Shown: positions 16,334 through 24,189 of the stretch, piece after piece | How the letters are laid out: the number at the start of each line of letters is the position of its first letter | Position numbering within the stretch: position 1 is the first letter of the stretch | Source: an uncultured Porphyromonadaceae bacterium | Lineage (GTDB): Bacteria; Bacteroidota; Bacteroidia; Bacteroidales; Muribaculaceae | Direction of reading: 5' to 3' | DNA: 24,189 bases | Assembly: GCA_900550395.1 (NCBI GenBank) | Contig: URSD01000039.1 | Location: forward strand, 1 to 24,189 | Notes under the pieces: model-generated | What the model saw: only the letters and a program-made list of their open reading frames with translations | What the model was told of the DNA's origin: nothing | Database searches by the model: none | Position numbers and translations under genes: made by a program

Positions 16334-19216
16334 ATGAAATTACACACATTGTCGCTCCTCCTTCTCGGCGCATCGCTCCCGGCTCTGCTCGGAAGCTGCA
16401 ACAGCGCATACGCCAAGGATGAGCAGGGTGTGACGGTAAACGTCGACCCCGACCGTGCGGGTGGAGCCCGTAAAGTGCGCCTTCAGGTGCTCGGACCAAA
16501 AATCATCCGCGTCAGCGCAACTCCTACCGACAAATTCAGCGCCGACACCAGCCTCGTGGTAATCAAGCAGGAAGCCTACACCGACTTCGACGTAAAGCAG
16601 GAGAACGACAGCACCATCCGCGTCAGCACTCCCGAAATCAGCGCAACAGTCAGCACCCTCACCGGTCAGGTATCCTTCTATGGCAAGGACGGCAAGCTGC
16701 TGCTCGGCGAGAATGCCGGCGGCCGCAAGTTCGAGCCTATCGAAGTTGACGGCACGGAATCGTTCAGCGTGCAGCAGACGTTCGCCTCGCCCGACGACGA
16801 GGAAGGTCTCTACGGACTCGGACAGCATCAGGCCGACGAGTTCAACTACAAAGGCAAGAACGAGGAACTGTTCCAGTACAACACCAAGGTGTCAGTGCCC
16901 TTCATCGTGTCGACCGGCAATTACGGCATACTCTGGGACAGCTATTCGCTGCTGCGCTTCGGCCGTCCCGACGACTATGCTCAGCTCGGCGAAGCCTTCA
17001 AGCTTTTCGACAAGGACGGCAAGGAAGGCGCCCTGACCGGCACCTACACCCAGGCCGACGGCAAGACCATGACGCGCCGCGAGGACAAGATTTACTTCGA
17101 GCATCTGAAGCGCGGCGACCTCGGTCATGTGGTCAACGCACCGGAGGACTTCCGCTTCTTCGGCGGCAAGGTGGTCTATGAGGGCGAAATTGAGCCCGAA
17201 CTGACCGGCGATTACAACTTCATCATGTACTATTCCGGTTATCAGACCATCTACATCGATGGTAAGAAAGTGGTGCCCGAGCGCTGGCGCACAGCCTGGA
17301 ATCCCAACAGCTACAAGTTCACGGTGGCCCTTGAGGGCGGCAAGCGCGTGCCTGTGCGCATAGAGTGGGAACCCAACGGCGGCGTGGCCTACTGCGGCCT
17401 GCGCGTCTATGCTCCCAACGAGGACATCAACAAGAACGACATGAGTTGGTGGGGCGAAATGCAGGACATGGTCGACTACTACTTCATCGCAGGCGACTCG
17501 ATGGACGACGTGATACACGGCTACCGCACCCTCACCGGCAAAGCCCAGGTGATGCCCAAGTGGGCTATGGGCTACTGGCAGAGCCGCGAGAAGTACAACA
17601 CTCAGGAGGAAGTGCTATCCACTCTGGCCGAGTACCGCAAACGCAACATACCCATTGACAACATCGTCATCGACTGGCTCCACTGGCCGCAGGATGCATG
17701 GGGCAGCCACGAGTTCGACCGCGCCCGTTTCCCCGACCCCAAAGGCATGGTCGACAGCATTCATGCCATGAACGGCCGCGTGATGGTGAGCGTATGGCCC
17801 AAGTTCTACGCCACCACCGAGCACTTCAAGGAATTTGACGAAAAAGGATGGATGTACCGTCAGGCCATCGAGGACAGCATCCGCGACTGGGTTGGCCCCG
17901 GCTATCTCGGTTCCTTCTACGACGCCTACAACCCCGATGCCCGCAAGCTCTTCTGGCATCAGATGCAGGACCATTACTATCCCCTGGGCATCGACGCATG
18001 GTGGATGGACGCCAGCGAGCCCAACATCCGCGACTGTACCGACATCCAGTACCGCAAGGACCTTTGCGGCCCGACGGCTCTCGGCCCCTCGGCAAAATAC
18101 TTCAACGCATACGCACTCGTCAACGCCGACGCCATCTACAACGGCCAGCGCGGCGTAGAGCCCGACAAGCGCGTGTTCCTGCTGACACGTTCCGGCTTCG
18201 CAGGCCTCCAGCGTTACAGCACCGCCACCTGGAGTGGCGACATCGCCACCCGCTGGGAAGACATGGCCGCACAGATAGCAGCCGGCCTGAACTTCGCCGT
18301 AAGCGGCATCCCCTACTGGACCATGGACATCGGCGGCTTCTGCGTAGAGGACCGCTATGTGGCCGCACAGCGTGAGTTCGACAAGACCGGCCGCGAGAAC
18401 GACGACCTTAAGGAATGGCGCGAGCTCAACACCCGCTGGTTCCAGTTCGGCGCGTTCGCTCCCCTCTACCGTGCACACGGCCAGTGGCCTTTCCGCGAAA
18501 TCTACAACATCGCTCCCGAGGGTCATCCCGCCTATGAGAGCATGCTGTTCTACACCCGCCTGCGCTACAACCTGATGCCCTACATCTATTCGCTGGCCGG
18601 CATGACCCACTTCAACGACTACACCATCATGCGTCCGCTTGTCATGGACTTCGGCACCGACAAGGCCGTGCGCGACATCAAGAACCAGTACATGTTCGGC
18701 CCGGCCATCATGGTCGCTCCCGTCACGGAGTACGGCGCCCGCACCCGCCAGGTTTACTTCCCCGCCGGCACCGACTGGTACGACTTCTACACCGGCAAGG
18801 AATACAAGGGCGGCCAGACACTCACCGTCGACGCGCCTTACGGCCGCATGCCTCTGTTCGTTGCCGCCGGCAGCCTGCTGCCCTTCGGTCCCGACATGCA
18901 GTGGAGCGCCGAGAAGCCGGCCGACGTAATCGACCTCTACGTCTACGAAGGCAAGGACGGCGACTTCACCCTCTATGAGGACGAAGGCCTCAACTACAAC
19001 TACGAGAAGGGACAATACGCCGATATACCCATGCACTGGGACAACGCCACGCGCACTCTCACCATCGGCGACCGCAAGGGCGAGTTCCCGGGCATGCTCA
19101 AGGACCGCAAGTTCTGTGTCGTTCTCGTAAGCCCGCAATCGCCCGCCGGTTTCGAGCACAAGGGCAAGGGCGTAGTCGTTGACTACAGCGGAAAGTCTAC
19201 AGAAGTGAAACTCTGA
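16334..19216 (+). CDS. GH31 alpha-xylosidase-type enzyme with PA14 insert, lipoprotein
   Basis: This 960-residue enzyme most likely removes alpha-1,6-xylose from the non-reducing end of xyloglucan oligosaccharides. A signal peptide with probable lipobox LGS-C22 is followed by the GH31 N-terminal beta-sandwich (about 30-225), an inserted PA14-like domain (about 255-362, with GDYNFIMYYSGYQTIYIDG), the catalytic barrel (about 400-730) and C-terminal beta domains. The nucleophile is Asp559 in WWMDASEP and the acid/base Asp636 in TWSGD. A PA14 insert at this place is a hallmark of xyloglucan-active GH31 alpha-xylosidases from Cellvibrio and Bacteroides ovatus. Cys22 is followed by NSAY rather than acidic residues, so a periplasmic location is likely. 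Alpha-glucosidase activity is the main alternative. Confidence 0.9.
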   Translation: MKLHTLSLLLLGASLPALLGSCNSAYAKDEQGVTVNVDPDRAGGARKVRLQVLGPKIIRVSATPTDKFSADTSLVVIKQEAYTDFDVKQENDSTIRVSTPEISATVSTLTGQVSFYGKDGKLLLGENAGGRKFEPIEVDGTESFSVQQTFASPDDEEGLYGLGQHQADEFNYKGKNEELFQYNTKVSVPFIVSTGNYGILWDSYSLLRFGRPDDYAQLGEAFKLFDKDGKEGALTGTYTQADGKTMTRREDKIYFEHLKRGDLGHVVNAPEDFRFFGGKVVYEGEIEPELTGDYNFIMYYSGYQTIYIDGKKVVPERWRTAWNPNSYKFTVALEGGKRVPVRIEWEPNGGVAYCGLRVYAPNEDINKNDMSWWGEMQDMVDYYFIAGDSMDDVIHGYRTLTGKAQVMPKWAMGYWQSREKYNTQEEVLSTLAEYRKRNIPIDNIVIDWLHWPQDAWGSHEFDRARFPDPKGMVDSIHAMNGRVMVSVWPKFYATTEHFKEFDEKGWMYRQAIEDSIRDWVGPGYLGSFYDAYNPDARKLFWHQMQDHYYPLGIDAWWMDASEPNIRDCTDIQYRKDLCGPTALGPSAKYFNAYALVNADAIYNGQRGVEPDKRVFLLTRSGFAGLQRYSTATWSGDIATRWEDMAAQIAAGLNFAVSGIPYWTMDIGGFCVEDRYVAAQREFDKTGRENDDLKEWRELNTRWFQFGAFAPLYRAHGQWPFREIYNIAPEGHPAYESMLFYTRLRYNLMPYIYSLAGMTHFNDYTIMRPLVMDFGTDKAVRDIKNQYMFGPAIMVAPVTEYGARTRQVYFPAGTDWYDFYTGKEYKGGQTLTVDAPYGRMPLFVAAGSLLPFGPDMQWSAEKPADVIDLYVYEGKDGDFTLYEDEGLNYNYEKGQYADIPMHWDNATRTLTIGDRKGEFPGMLKDRKFCVVLVSPQSPAGFEHKGKGVVVDYSGKSTEVKL

Positions 19217-19232
19217 TACATTCAGCAATTAC

Positions 19233-19270
19233 AAAAGGTACAGAAGGGCCGACGCCCCTCTGTACCTTTT
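19233..19270 (+). terminator. Intercistronic terminator-like hairpin between GH31 and GH2
   Basis: A 17-bp stem (AAAAGGTACAGAAGGGC with GCCCCTCTGTACCTTTT, one A-C mismatch) closes the loop CGAC. The descending arm ends in four T. It lies 16 bp after the GH31 stop and 15 bp before the GH2 start. With no promoter visible between it and GH2, it probably attenuates rather than ends transcription. The stem resembles that of the hairpin before GH5. Confidence 0.65.
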
Positions 19271-19285
19271 GAATAAGAAAACACA

Positions 19286-21784
19286 ATGAAGAGAATACTG
19301 ATAACACTCATAGCAGCTGTGGCCGCCCTCGCCCCCGCCGCGGCGCGCGACAGCCGCGCCGACGGATTCAACGACGGCTGGCGTTTCCATCTCGGTGAGG
19401 TGGCCGGCGCCGAGGCACCGGGCTATGACGATTCCGGCTGGCGCAAGCTCGACCTGCCCCACGACTGGGCCATAGAAGGCGACTTCAGCAAGGACAATCC
19501 CAGCGGCACCGGCGGAGGCGCGCTTCCGGGCGGAATCGGATGGTACCGCAAGAGCTTCGACCTTACCAAAGAAGACCTTAAGAAGCAGATTTATATCGAC
19601 TTTGACGGCGTATATATGAACTCCACCGTCTACGTCAACGGCCACCGTCTCGGCACACGCCCCTACGGCTACATATCTTTCAGCTACGACCTGACGCCCT
19701 GGCTCCATGCCGGCCGCAACGTCGTGGCCGTGCATGTCGACAATGCCGAGCAGCCCAACTCCCGCTGGTACAGCGGATGCGGCATCTACCGCAACGTGTG
19801 GCTGCGCAAGCTCAATCCCGTGCACGTGGCTATGTGGGGCACTTTCGTGACCACCCCCGAAGTCAGCGACAAGGAAGCCGTTGTAAACGTGGCTACGGAG
19901 ATTGAGAACAGCGGCCGCAAGCAGCAGAAAGTAGGGTTGCGGACTGCTTTGCTCTCCCCTTCAGGCCGTGTTGTCGCCAGCCATGACACCACCCTGACTG
20001 TGGCTCCCGGCACGGCCTCCGTGGAGGGCGTGCGCATGCGCGTCGACAAACCGGAGCTGTGGAGCACCCGCACCCCCGTGCTTTACACCGTGCGCAGCAC
20101 CGTCAGCGACTCGCGCGGCAAGACCATCGACGAGTACATGACACCCATAGGTCTGCGCAGCTTCAAGTTTGACGCGAAAACCGGTTTCTCGCTCAACGGC
20201 GAACGCATGAAAATCAACGGCGTATGCCTCCACCACGACGCCGGCGCGCTTGGTGCCGTCGTCAACAAAGCAGCCATACGCCGCCAGCTTCAGATAATGA
20301 AGGATATGGGAGTCAATGCCATACGCTCGTCGCACAACCCGCCTGCCCCCGAGCTTGCCGACCTCTGCGACGAGATGGGCCTGCTGTTCATGGACGAGAC
20401 TTTCGACATGTGGCGCAAGAAGAAGACGGCCCACGACTACGCCCGCTACTTCAACGAGTGGCATGAGCGCGACATGGACGACCTCATCCGCCGCGACCGC
20501 AACCATCCCAGCATCATCATGTGGAGCATCGGCAACGAGGTCCTCGAGCAGTGGAACGACGCCGCAGCCGACACCCTCAGCCTCGAGGAAGCCAATCTCA
20601 TCCTCAACTTCGGCCACAGCAAGGAGCAGCTTGCCGCCGAGGGCGAGGTCAACGTGAACATGCTGCTGACGCAGAAGCTCGCCGACCGCGTTCGCTCGCT
20701 CGACCCAACGCGCCCCGTCACCGCCGGCTGCAACGAGCCCAATCCCGGCAACAACCTCTTCCGCAGCGGAGCGCTCGACATCATAGGCTACAACTACCAC
20801 GATTCCGATTTCGCCTCCGTGCCGCAGAATTTCCCCGGCAAGCCCTTCATCGTCACCGAAAGCGTCTCCGGCCTTGCTACGCGAGGCTATTACGACATGC
20901 CGGCCGACAGCATGCACATCTGGCCCGAGCGCTGGGACAAGCCTTTCTTCAACGAGACTTTCTCATGCTCCAGCTTCGACAACTGCCACGTACCCTGGGG
21001 CAACACGCATGCCGGAACCATGCGCCACGTCCGCGACAACGACTTCATCTCCGGCCAGTTCGTGTGGACCGGCTTCGACTACATCGGCGAACCCACTCCC
21101 TACGGATGGCCCGCACGAAGCAGCTACTTCGGCATCGTTGACCTTGCCGGCATACCGAAAGACATATATTATATGTATCAGGGCGAATGGCGTCCCGACG
21201 TGAACGTGCTGCATCTGCTGCCGCACTGGAACTGGGGGCCCGGCCGTGTGGTAGACGTATGGGCCTACTACAACAATGCCGACGAGGTGGAGCTGCTGCT
21301 CAACGGCCGCAGCCTCGGCACACGCAGCAAGGGTCCGGACGACTTCCACGTGAGCTGGCAGGTACCCTTCGAGCCCGGCACTCTCACAGCCATCAGCCGC
21401 CGCGGCGGCCGCGAGGTGGCGCGCGCCGAGCGCCATACGGCAGGCGCTCCGGCGGCCATACGCCTTACGCCCGACCGTTCTGAAATCAACGCCGACGGCA
21501 CCGACTTGAGCTACGTACTCGCCGAGGTGGTCGACAAGGACGGCAACGTCTGCCCCTGGGCCGACAATCAGATTTTCTTCGAGGTTGAAGGACCGGCATT
21601 CAACGCCGGGGTCGACAACGGCAGCCCCATATCACTCGAACGCTTCAAGGACAACAAACGCCGCGCCTTCTACGGCAAGGCCATGCTGATTGTGCAGAAC
21701 GCCGGCGGCAGGACGGGCACCGCCACAGTGCGTGCCACATCCGAAAGCCTCGCCCCTGCCGAGACAACAATTACTTCCAAATAA
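19286..21784 (+). CDS. GH2 beta-galactosidase-type enzyme
   Basis: This 832-residue glycoside hydrolase probably removes galactose from xyloglucan side chains. A cleavable signal peptide ends near AAA-RDS, indicating a periplasmic enzyme. It has the GH2 sugar-binding domain (about 25-180, with LPHDWAIEGDF, GIGWYRK, WYSGCGIYRNVWL), an Ig-like domain (about 180-290), the catalytic barrel (about 295-620) with acid/base Glu418 in SIGNE and nucleophile Glu525 in VTES, then a DUF4982-type domain (HWNW, VELLLNGRSLG) and a C-terminal Ig-like domain ending near 832. The architecture is typical of Bacteroidetes GH2 enzymes of this length. Family is certain. Specificity is inferred from context, since relatives with the same layout include beta-glucuronidases and other beta-glycosidases. 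Confidence 0.9.
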   Translation: MKRILITLIAAVAALAPAAARDSRADGFNDGWRFHLGEVAGAEAPGYDDSGWRKLDLPHDWAIEGDFSKDNPSGTGGGALPGGIGWYRKSFDLTKEDLKKQIYIDFDGVYMNSTVYVNGHRLGTRPYGYISFSYDLTPWLHAGRNVVAVHVDNAEQPNSRWYSGCGIYRNVWLRKLNPVHVAMWGTFVTTPEVSDKEAVVNVATEIENSGRKQQKVGLRTALLSPSGRVVASHDTTLTVAPGTASVEGVRMRVDKPELWSTRTPVLYTVRSTVSDSRGKTIDEYMTPIGLRSFKFDAKTGFSLNGERMKINGVCLHHDAGALGAVVNKAAIRRQLQIMKDMGVNAIRSSHNPPAPELADLCDEMGLLFMDETFDMWRKKKTAHDYARYFNEWHERDMDDLIRRDRNHPSIIMWSIGNEVLEQWNDAAADTLSLEEANLILNFGHSKEQLAAEGEVNVNMLLTQKLADRVRSLDPTRPVTAGCNEPNPGNNLFRSGALDIIGYNYHDSDFASVPQNFPGKPFIVTESVSGLATRGYYDMPADSMHIWPERWDKPFFNETFSCSSFDNCHVPWGNTHAGTMRHVRDNDFISGQFVWTGFDYIGEPTPYGWPARSSYFGIVDLAGIPKDIYYMYQGEWRPDVNVLHLLPHWNWGPGRVVDVWAYYNNADEVELLLNGRSLGTRSKGPDDFHVSWQVPFEPGTLTAISRRGGREVARAERHTAGAPAAIRLTPDRSEINADGTDLSYVLAEVVDKDGNVCPWADNQIFFEVEGPAFNAGVDNGSPISLERFKDNKRRAFYGKAMLIVQNAGGRTGTATVRATSESLAPAETTITSK

Positions 21785-21808
21785 GAATCGCCTTTTATCT
21801 GTTTTTTG

Positions 21809-21816
21809 TATATTTG
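21809..21816 (+). promoter_or_regulatory. Possible -7 element close to GH3
   Basis: TATATTTG matches TAnnTTTG in the 46-bp gap between GH2 and GH3, only 14 bp before the GH3 ATG. A transcript from it would be almost leaderless. With no -33 element it may be a chance match in an AT-rich gap. Confidence 0.3.
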
Positions 21817-21830
21817 CAACTGAAAAAGTC

Positions 21831-24056
21831 ATGAAAGCACAGATATTATCCCTCATACTCGGTGCCTCGGCCGCGATAGCGGTCGCAGAGACACCGGTCT
21901 ATCTCAACCCTAACGCGCCGGTCGAAGACCGCATCGAAGACGCCCTCAGCCGTATGACACTGGCGGAAAAAGTAGCTATGTGCCACGCACAGAGCAAATT
22001 CTCTTCGGCCGGAGTACCCTCGCTTGGCATCCCCGAGCTGTGGTGGAGCGACGGCCCACATGGCGTTCGCGCCGAAATCAATTGGAACGACTGGGGCTAT
22101 GCCGGCTGGACCAACGATTCCGTGACTGCCTTCCCGGCGCTTACGGCTCTCGCAGCCACGTGGAATCCCGCCATGTCGGCTCTCTACGGCAAGAGCGTGG
22201 GCGAAGAAGCCCGCTACCGCAAGAAGGACGTACTGCTCGGCCCCGGCGTCAACATCTACCGTACGCCGCTGAACGGTCGTAACTTCGAGTACATGGGCGA
22301 AGACCCGTGGCTTGCTTCCGTCATGGTGGTGCCCTACGTTCAGGAGCTCCAGAAAAACGGCGTCGCTGCCAGCGTTAAGCATTTCGCGCTCAACAATCAG
22401 GAGCAGTGGCGCGGAAATATCAATGTCAACGTCAGCGACCGTGCCCTCTACGAGATCTATCTGCCGGCATTCAAGGCCGCCGTGCAGGATGGCGGCGCAT
22501 GGACCATCATGGGCGCCTACAATAAGATATGGAACCAGCATTGCTGCCACAACAGCCGTCTGCTCAACGACATACTGCGCGGCGAATGGGGCTTCGACGG
22601 CGTAGTGGTAACCGACTGGGGCGGCGCACACGACACCCGCGAGGCCGCGCTCAACGGCCTCGACGTGGAGATGGGTAGCTACACCAACGGCCTCACCAGC
22701 GAGAGCGAGTTCACATACGACGACTATTACCTCGGTCGTCCTTTCCGCGAAATGATAGCCAAGGGCGAGATTCCCGATTCGGCCGTCGACGCCAAGGTGC
22801 GCAACATCCTGCGCCTGGTGTTCCGCACGGCTCTCAACGATAAGAAACCCCTCGGCTCACTGCATACGCCCGAGCATTACGCTGCCGCAAAGGCAATAGG
22901 CGACGAGAGCATCGTGCTGCTGAAGAATTCCGGCATACTGCCCCTCGACCCGGCTGCCGGTCGTAAAATACTCGTCGTGGGCGACAATGCCGTGCGCCGG
23001 CTCAGCGATGGCGGTGGCTCTTCTGAACTGAAAGTCAAAGACTACGTGTCGCCGCTTCAGGCGCTGCGCGATGTCTTCGGTGCCTCCAACGTGGAATTTG
23101 CACAGGGCTATGAGGCCGGACGCCCCATGTACGGCCGCATCGACGAGATTCCCGCCGCCGTGCAGGACTCCCTGCGCGAGCAGGCCGTTGATATGGCACG
23201 CAAGGCCGATGTCGTCATCTACATCGGCGGCCTCAACAAGAACGCTTACGAGGACTGCGAAAGCACCGACCGCAAGAGCTACGACCTGAGCTACAATCAG
23301 AACCGCCTCATCGCCGAACTCGCCAAGGCCAACCCCAACATCATTGTCGCCAACATCACAGGCAACGCTTACGCCATGCCCTGGGCCGACGACGTGCCCG
23401 CAATCATGCACGTAGGCTATCTCGGCACGATGGGCGGCGCTTCCGTCGCCGATGCCATCAGCGGCCGCATCAATCCCTCCGGCAAGCTCCCCTTCTCGAT
23501 TCCCGTGAAACTCGCCGACAACGGTGCCAACGCATTCGGCACGGAGTGCTATCCCGGCGTCGAGAGCAAGGAAGGCGACACTCTGTTCGGCGCTCGCGCT
23601 CCGCAGCAGCGCTACGAGGAGGATATTCTCGTGGGCTACCGCTGGCACGACACCAAGAAAGTCCCCGCCCGCTACGCCTTCGGCCACGGCCTGAGCTACA
23701 CCGACTTCGCCTACGGCAAGCCGCAGCTTTCGTCCAACGTGCTCGGCGACGGCAAACTCACACTGACCGTACCCGTCACCAACACCGGCAAGCGCGAAGG
23801 CGCCGAAGTGGTGCAGCTCTATGTCGGCGACGACAAGGCCAGCGTGCTCCGTCCCGTAAAAGAGCTGAAAGGCTTCGAGAAAATATGGCTCGCACCCGGC
23901 GAGACAAAGAACGTGACATTCACCGTGACCCCCGACCTCCTCAAGTTCTTCGACGCCGAGGCCCACGAGTGGGTGGCCGAGCCGGGCTCGTTCACGCTGT
24001 ACGTGGGCGGCGCTTCGGACAACACTCCTGTGAAAGCAAAATTCAAACTTAAATAA
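21831..24056 (+). CDS. GH3 beta-glucosidase-type enzyme
   Basis: This 741-residue exo-acting enzyme probably releases glucose from the non-reducing ends of xyloglucan oligosaccharides after xylose and galactose are removed. A cleavable signal peptide ends near AVA-ETP. The N-terminal barrel (about 30-340) contains WWSDGPHGVR, KHFALNNQE (Lys183-His184) and the nucleophile Asp262 in VVTDWG. The second domain (about 355-590) has DGGGSSEL and a probable acid/base Glu477 in the segment GLNKNAYEDCESTDRK. A fibronectin-III-like domain (about 643-741) completes the usual GH3 layout. An open frame extends 47 codons upstream into GH2, but the ATG at 21831 begins the signal peptide. GH3 members may also be beta-xylosidases, so substrate rests on context. 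Confidence 0.92.
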   Translation: MKAQILSLILGASAAIAVAETPVYLNPNAPVEDRIEDALSRMTLAEKVAMCHAQSKFSSAGVPSLGIPELWWSDGPHGVRAEINWNDWGYAGWTNDSVTAFPALTALAATWNPAMSALYGKSVGEEARYRKKDVLLGPGVNIYRTPLNGRNFEYMGEDPWLASVMVVPYVQELQKNGVAASVKHFALNNQEQWRGNINVNVSDRALYEIYLPAFKAAVQDGGAWTIMGAYNKIWNQHCCHNSRLLNDILRGEWGFDGVVVTDWGGAHDTREAALNGLDVEMGSYTNGLTSESEFTYDDYYLGRPFREMIAKGEIPDSAVDAKVRNILRLVFRTALNDKKPLGSLHTPEHYAAAKAIGDESIVLLKNSGILPLDPAAGRKILVVGDNAVRRLSDGGGSSELKVKDYVSPLQALRDVFGASNVEFAQGYEAGRPMYGRIDEIPAAVQDSLREQAVDMARKADVVIYIGGLNKNAYEDCESTDRKSYDLSYNQNRLIAELAKANPNIIVANITGNAYAMPWADDVPAIMHVGYLGTMGGASVADAISGRINPSGKLPFSIPVKLADNGANAFGTECYPGVESKEGDTLFGARAPQQRYEEDILVGYRWHDTKKVPARYAFGHGLSYTDFAYGKPQLSSNVLGDGKLTLTVPVTNTGKREGAEVVQLYVGDDKASVLRPVKELKGFEKIWLAPGETKNVTFTVTPDLLKFFDAEAHEWVAEPGSFTLYVGGASDNTPVKAKFKLK

Positions 24057-24076
24057 TCCAACCTTTTTACAAAACT

Positions 24077-24189
24077 ATGGCAAAAGAATATTTTCCCGGC
24101 ATAGGCAAGATCGCCTACGAGGGTCCCGAGAGCCACAACCCGCTGGCCTACCGCTACTACGACGCAAACCGCGTTGTCCTCGGCAAGAA
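24077..24189 (+). CDS. xylA: Xylose isomerase, N-terminal part (cut by window edge)
   Basis: Only the first 37 residues are visible. They begin MAKEYFPGIGKI and continue with YEG, NPLAYRYYD and VVLGK, which closely follows the N terminus of bacterial xylose isomerases, especially those of Bacteroidetes. The enzyme converts D-xylose to D-xylulose in the cytosol. No signal peptide is present, unlike all preceding operon members. It begins 20 bp after the GH3 stop with no room for a clear promoter, so it is probably co-transcribed. This links xylose release by GH31 to its catabolism. The frame is open to the edge. Confidence 0.9.
   Translation, partial: MAKEYFPGIGKIAYEGPESHNPLAYRYYDANRVVLGK

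Noticed and set aside
17615..19228. 537-codon open frame on the minus strand opposite GH31
   Set aside because: GH31 catalytic motifs lie on the plus strand here; the antisense product is low-complexity Val/Ala/Gly and matches nothing.
21690..21830. 47-codon N-terminal extension of GH3 overlapping GH2
   Set aside because: The extension lacks family similarity and would bury the signal peptide that starts at 21831.
1..24189. CRISPR array, insertion sequence, phage or defence genes
   Set aside because: No regularly spaced repeats, transposase, integrase or Cas-like frames were found in the window.

Overview
The window looks like a chromosomal segment of a gut Bacteroidales bacterium with fairly high GC content, possibly Muribaculaceae (family placement is inference). 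The evidence is SusC/SusD pairs, a hybrid two-component system (HTCS), lipoproteins with acidic residues after the lipid-bearing Cys, no Shine-Dalgarno sequences, and several copies of the Bacteroidetes -7 promoter element TAnnTTTG.

Layout. Bases 1-600 hold a small housekeeping unit read leftward: tRNA-Glu(TTC), rpsT (ribosomal protein S20), then a second identical tRNA-Glu, with a good promoter in front and a hairpin behind. Bases about 612-771 are a non-coding element with near-perfect inverted ends. From 776 to the right edge the window is one polysaccharide utilization locus (PUL). Its leftward arm, in transcription order, is susC-like, susD-like, two surface glycan-binding-type lipoproteins and a GH5 endo-glucanase with two BACON domains. 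Its rightward arm is an HTCS sensor/regulator, a GH31 alpha-xylosidase-type enzyme carrying a PA14 insert, a GH2 beta-galactosidase-type enzyme, a GH3 beta-glucosidase-type enzyme, and the start of xylA (xylose isomerase), which is cut by the window edge. The arms diverge from a 432-bp regulatory region between susC and the HTCS gene.

How the genes work together (inference from family composition). GH5 with BACON, GH31 with PA14, GH2, GH3, SusCD, binding lipoproteins and an HTCS is very close to the characterised xyloglucan locus of Bacteroides ovatus. GH5 would cut the xyloglucan backbone at the cell surface, the lipoproteins and SusD would hold the chains, and SusC would import the oligosaccharides. 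GH31 (xylose), GH2 (galactose) and GH3 (glucose) would then dismantle them in the periplasm. Placing xylA 20 bp behind the GH3 gene ties xylose release directly to cytosolic xylose catabolism. No arabinofuranosidase or fucosidase is visible, which suggests plain galactoxyloglucan as substrate, but the locus continues beyond the window.

The least explained parts are the two surface lipoproteins, which share a repeated C-terminal beta-rich module; the paired motifs upstream of susC and of GH31, which could be HTCS operators; a tandem 15-bp repeat in the susC leader; two similar terminator-like hairpins placed in front of enzyme genes inside the operons; and the inverted-repeat element downstream of GH5.
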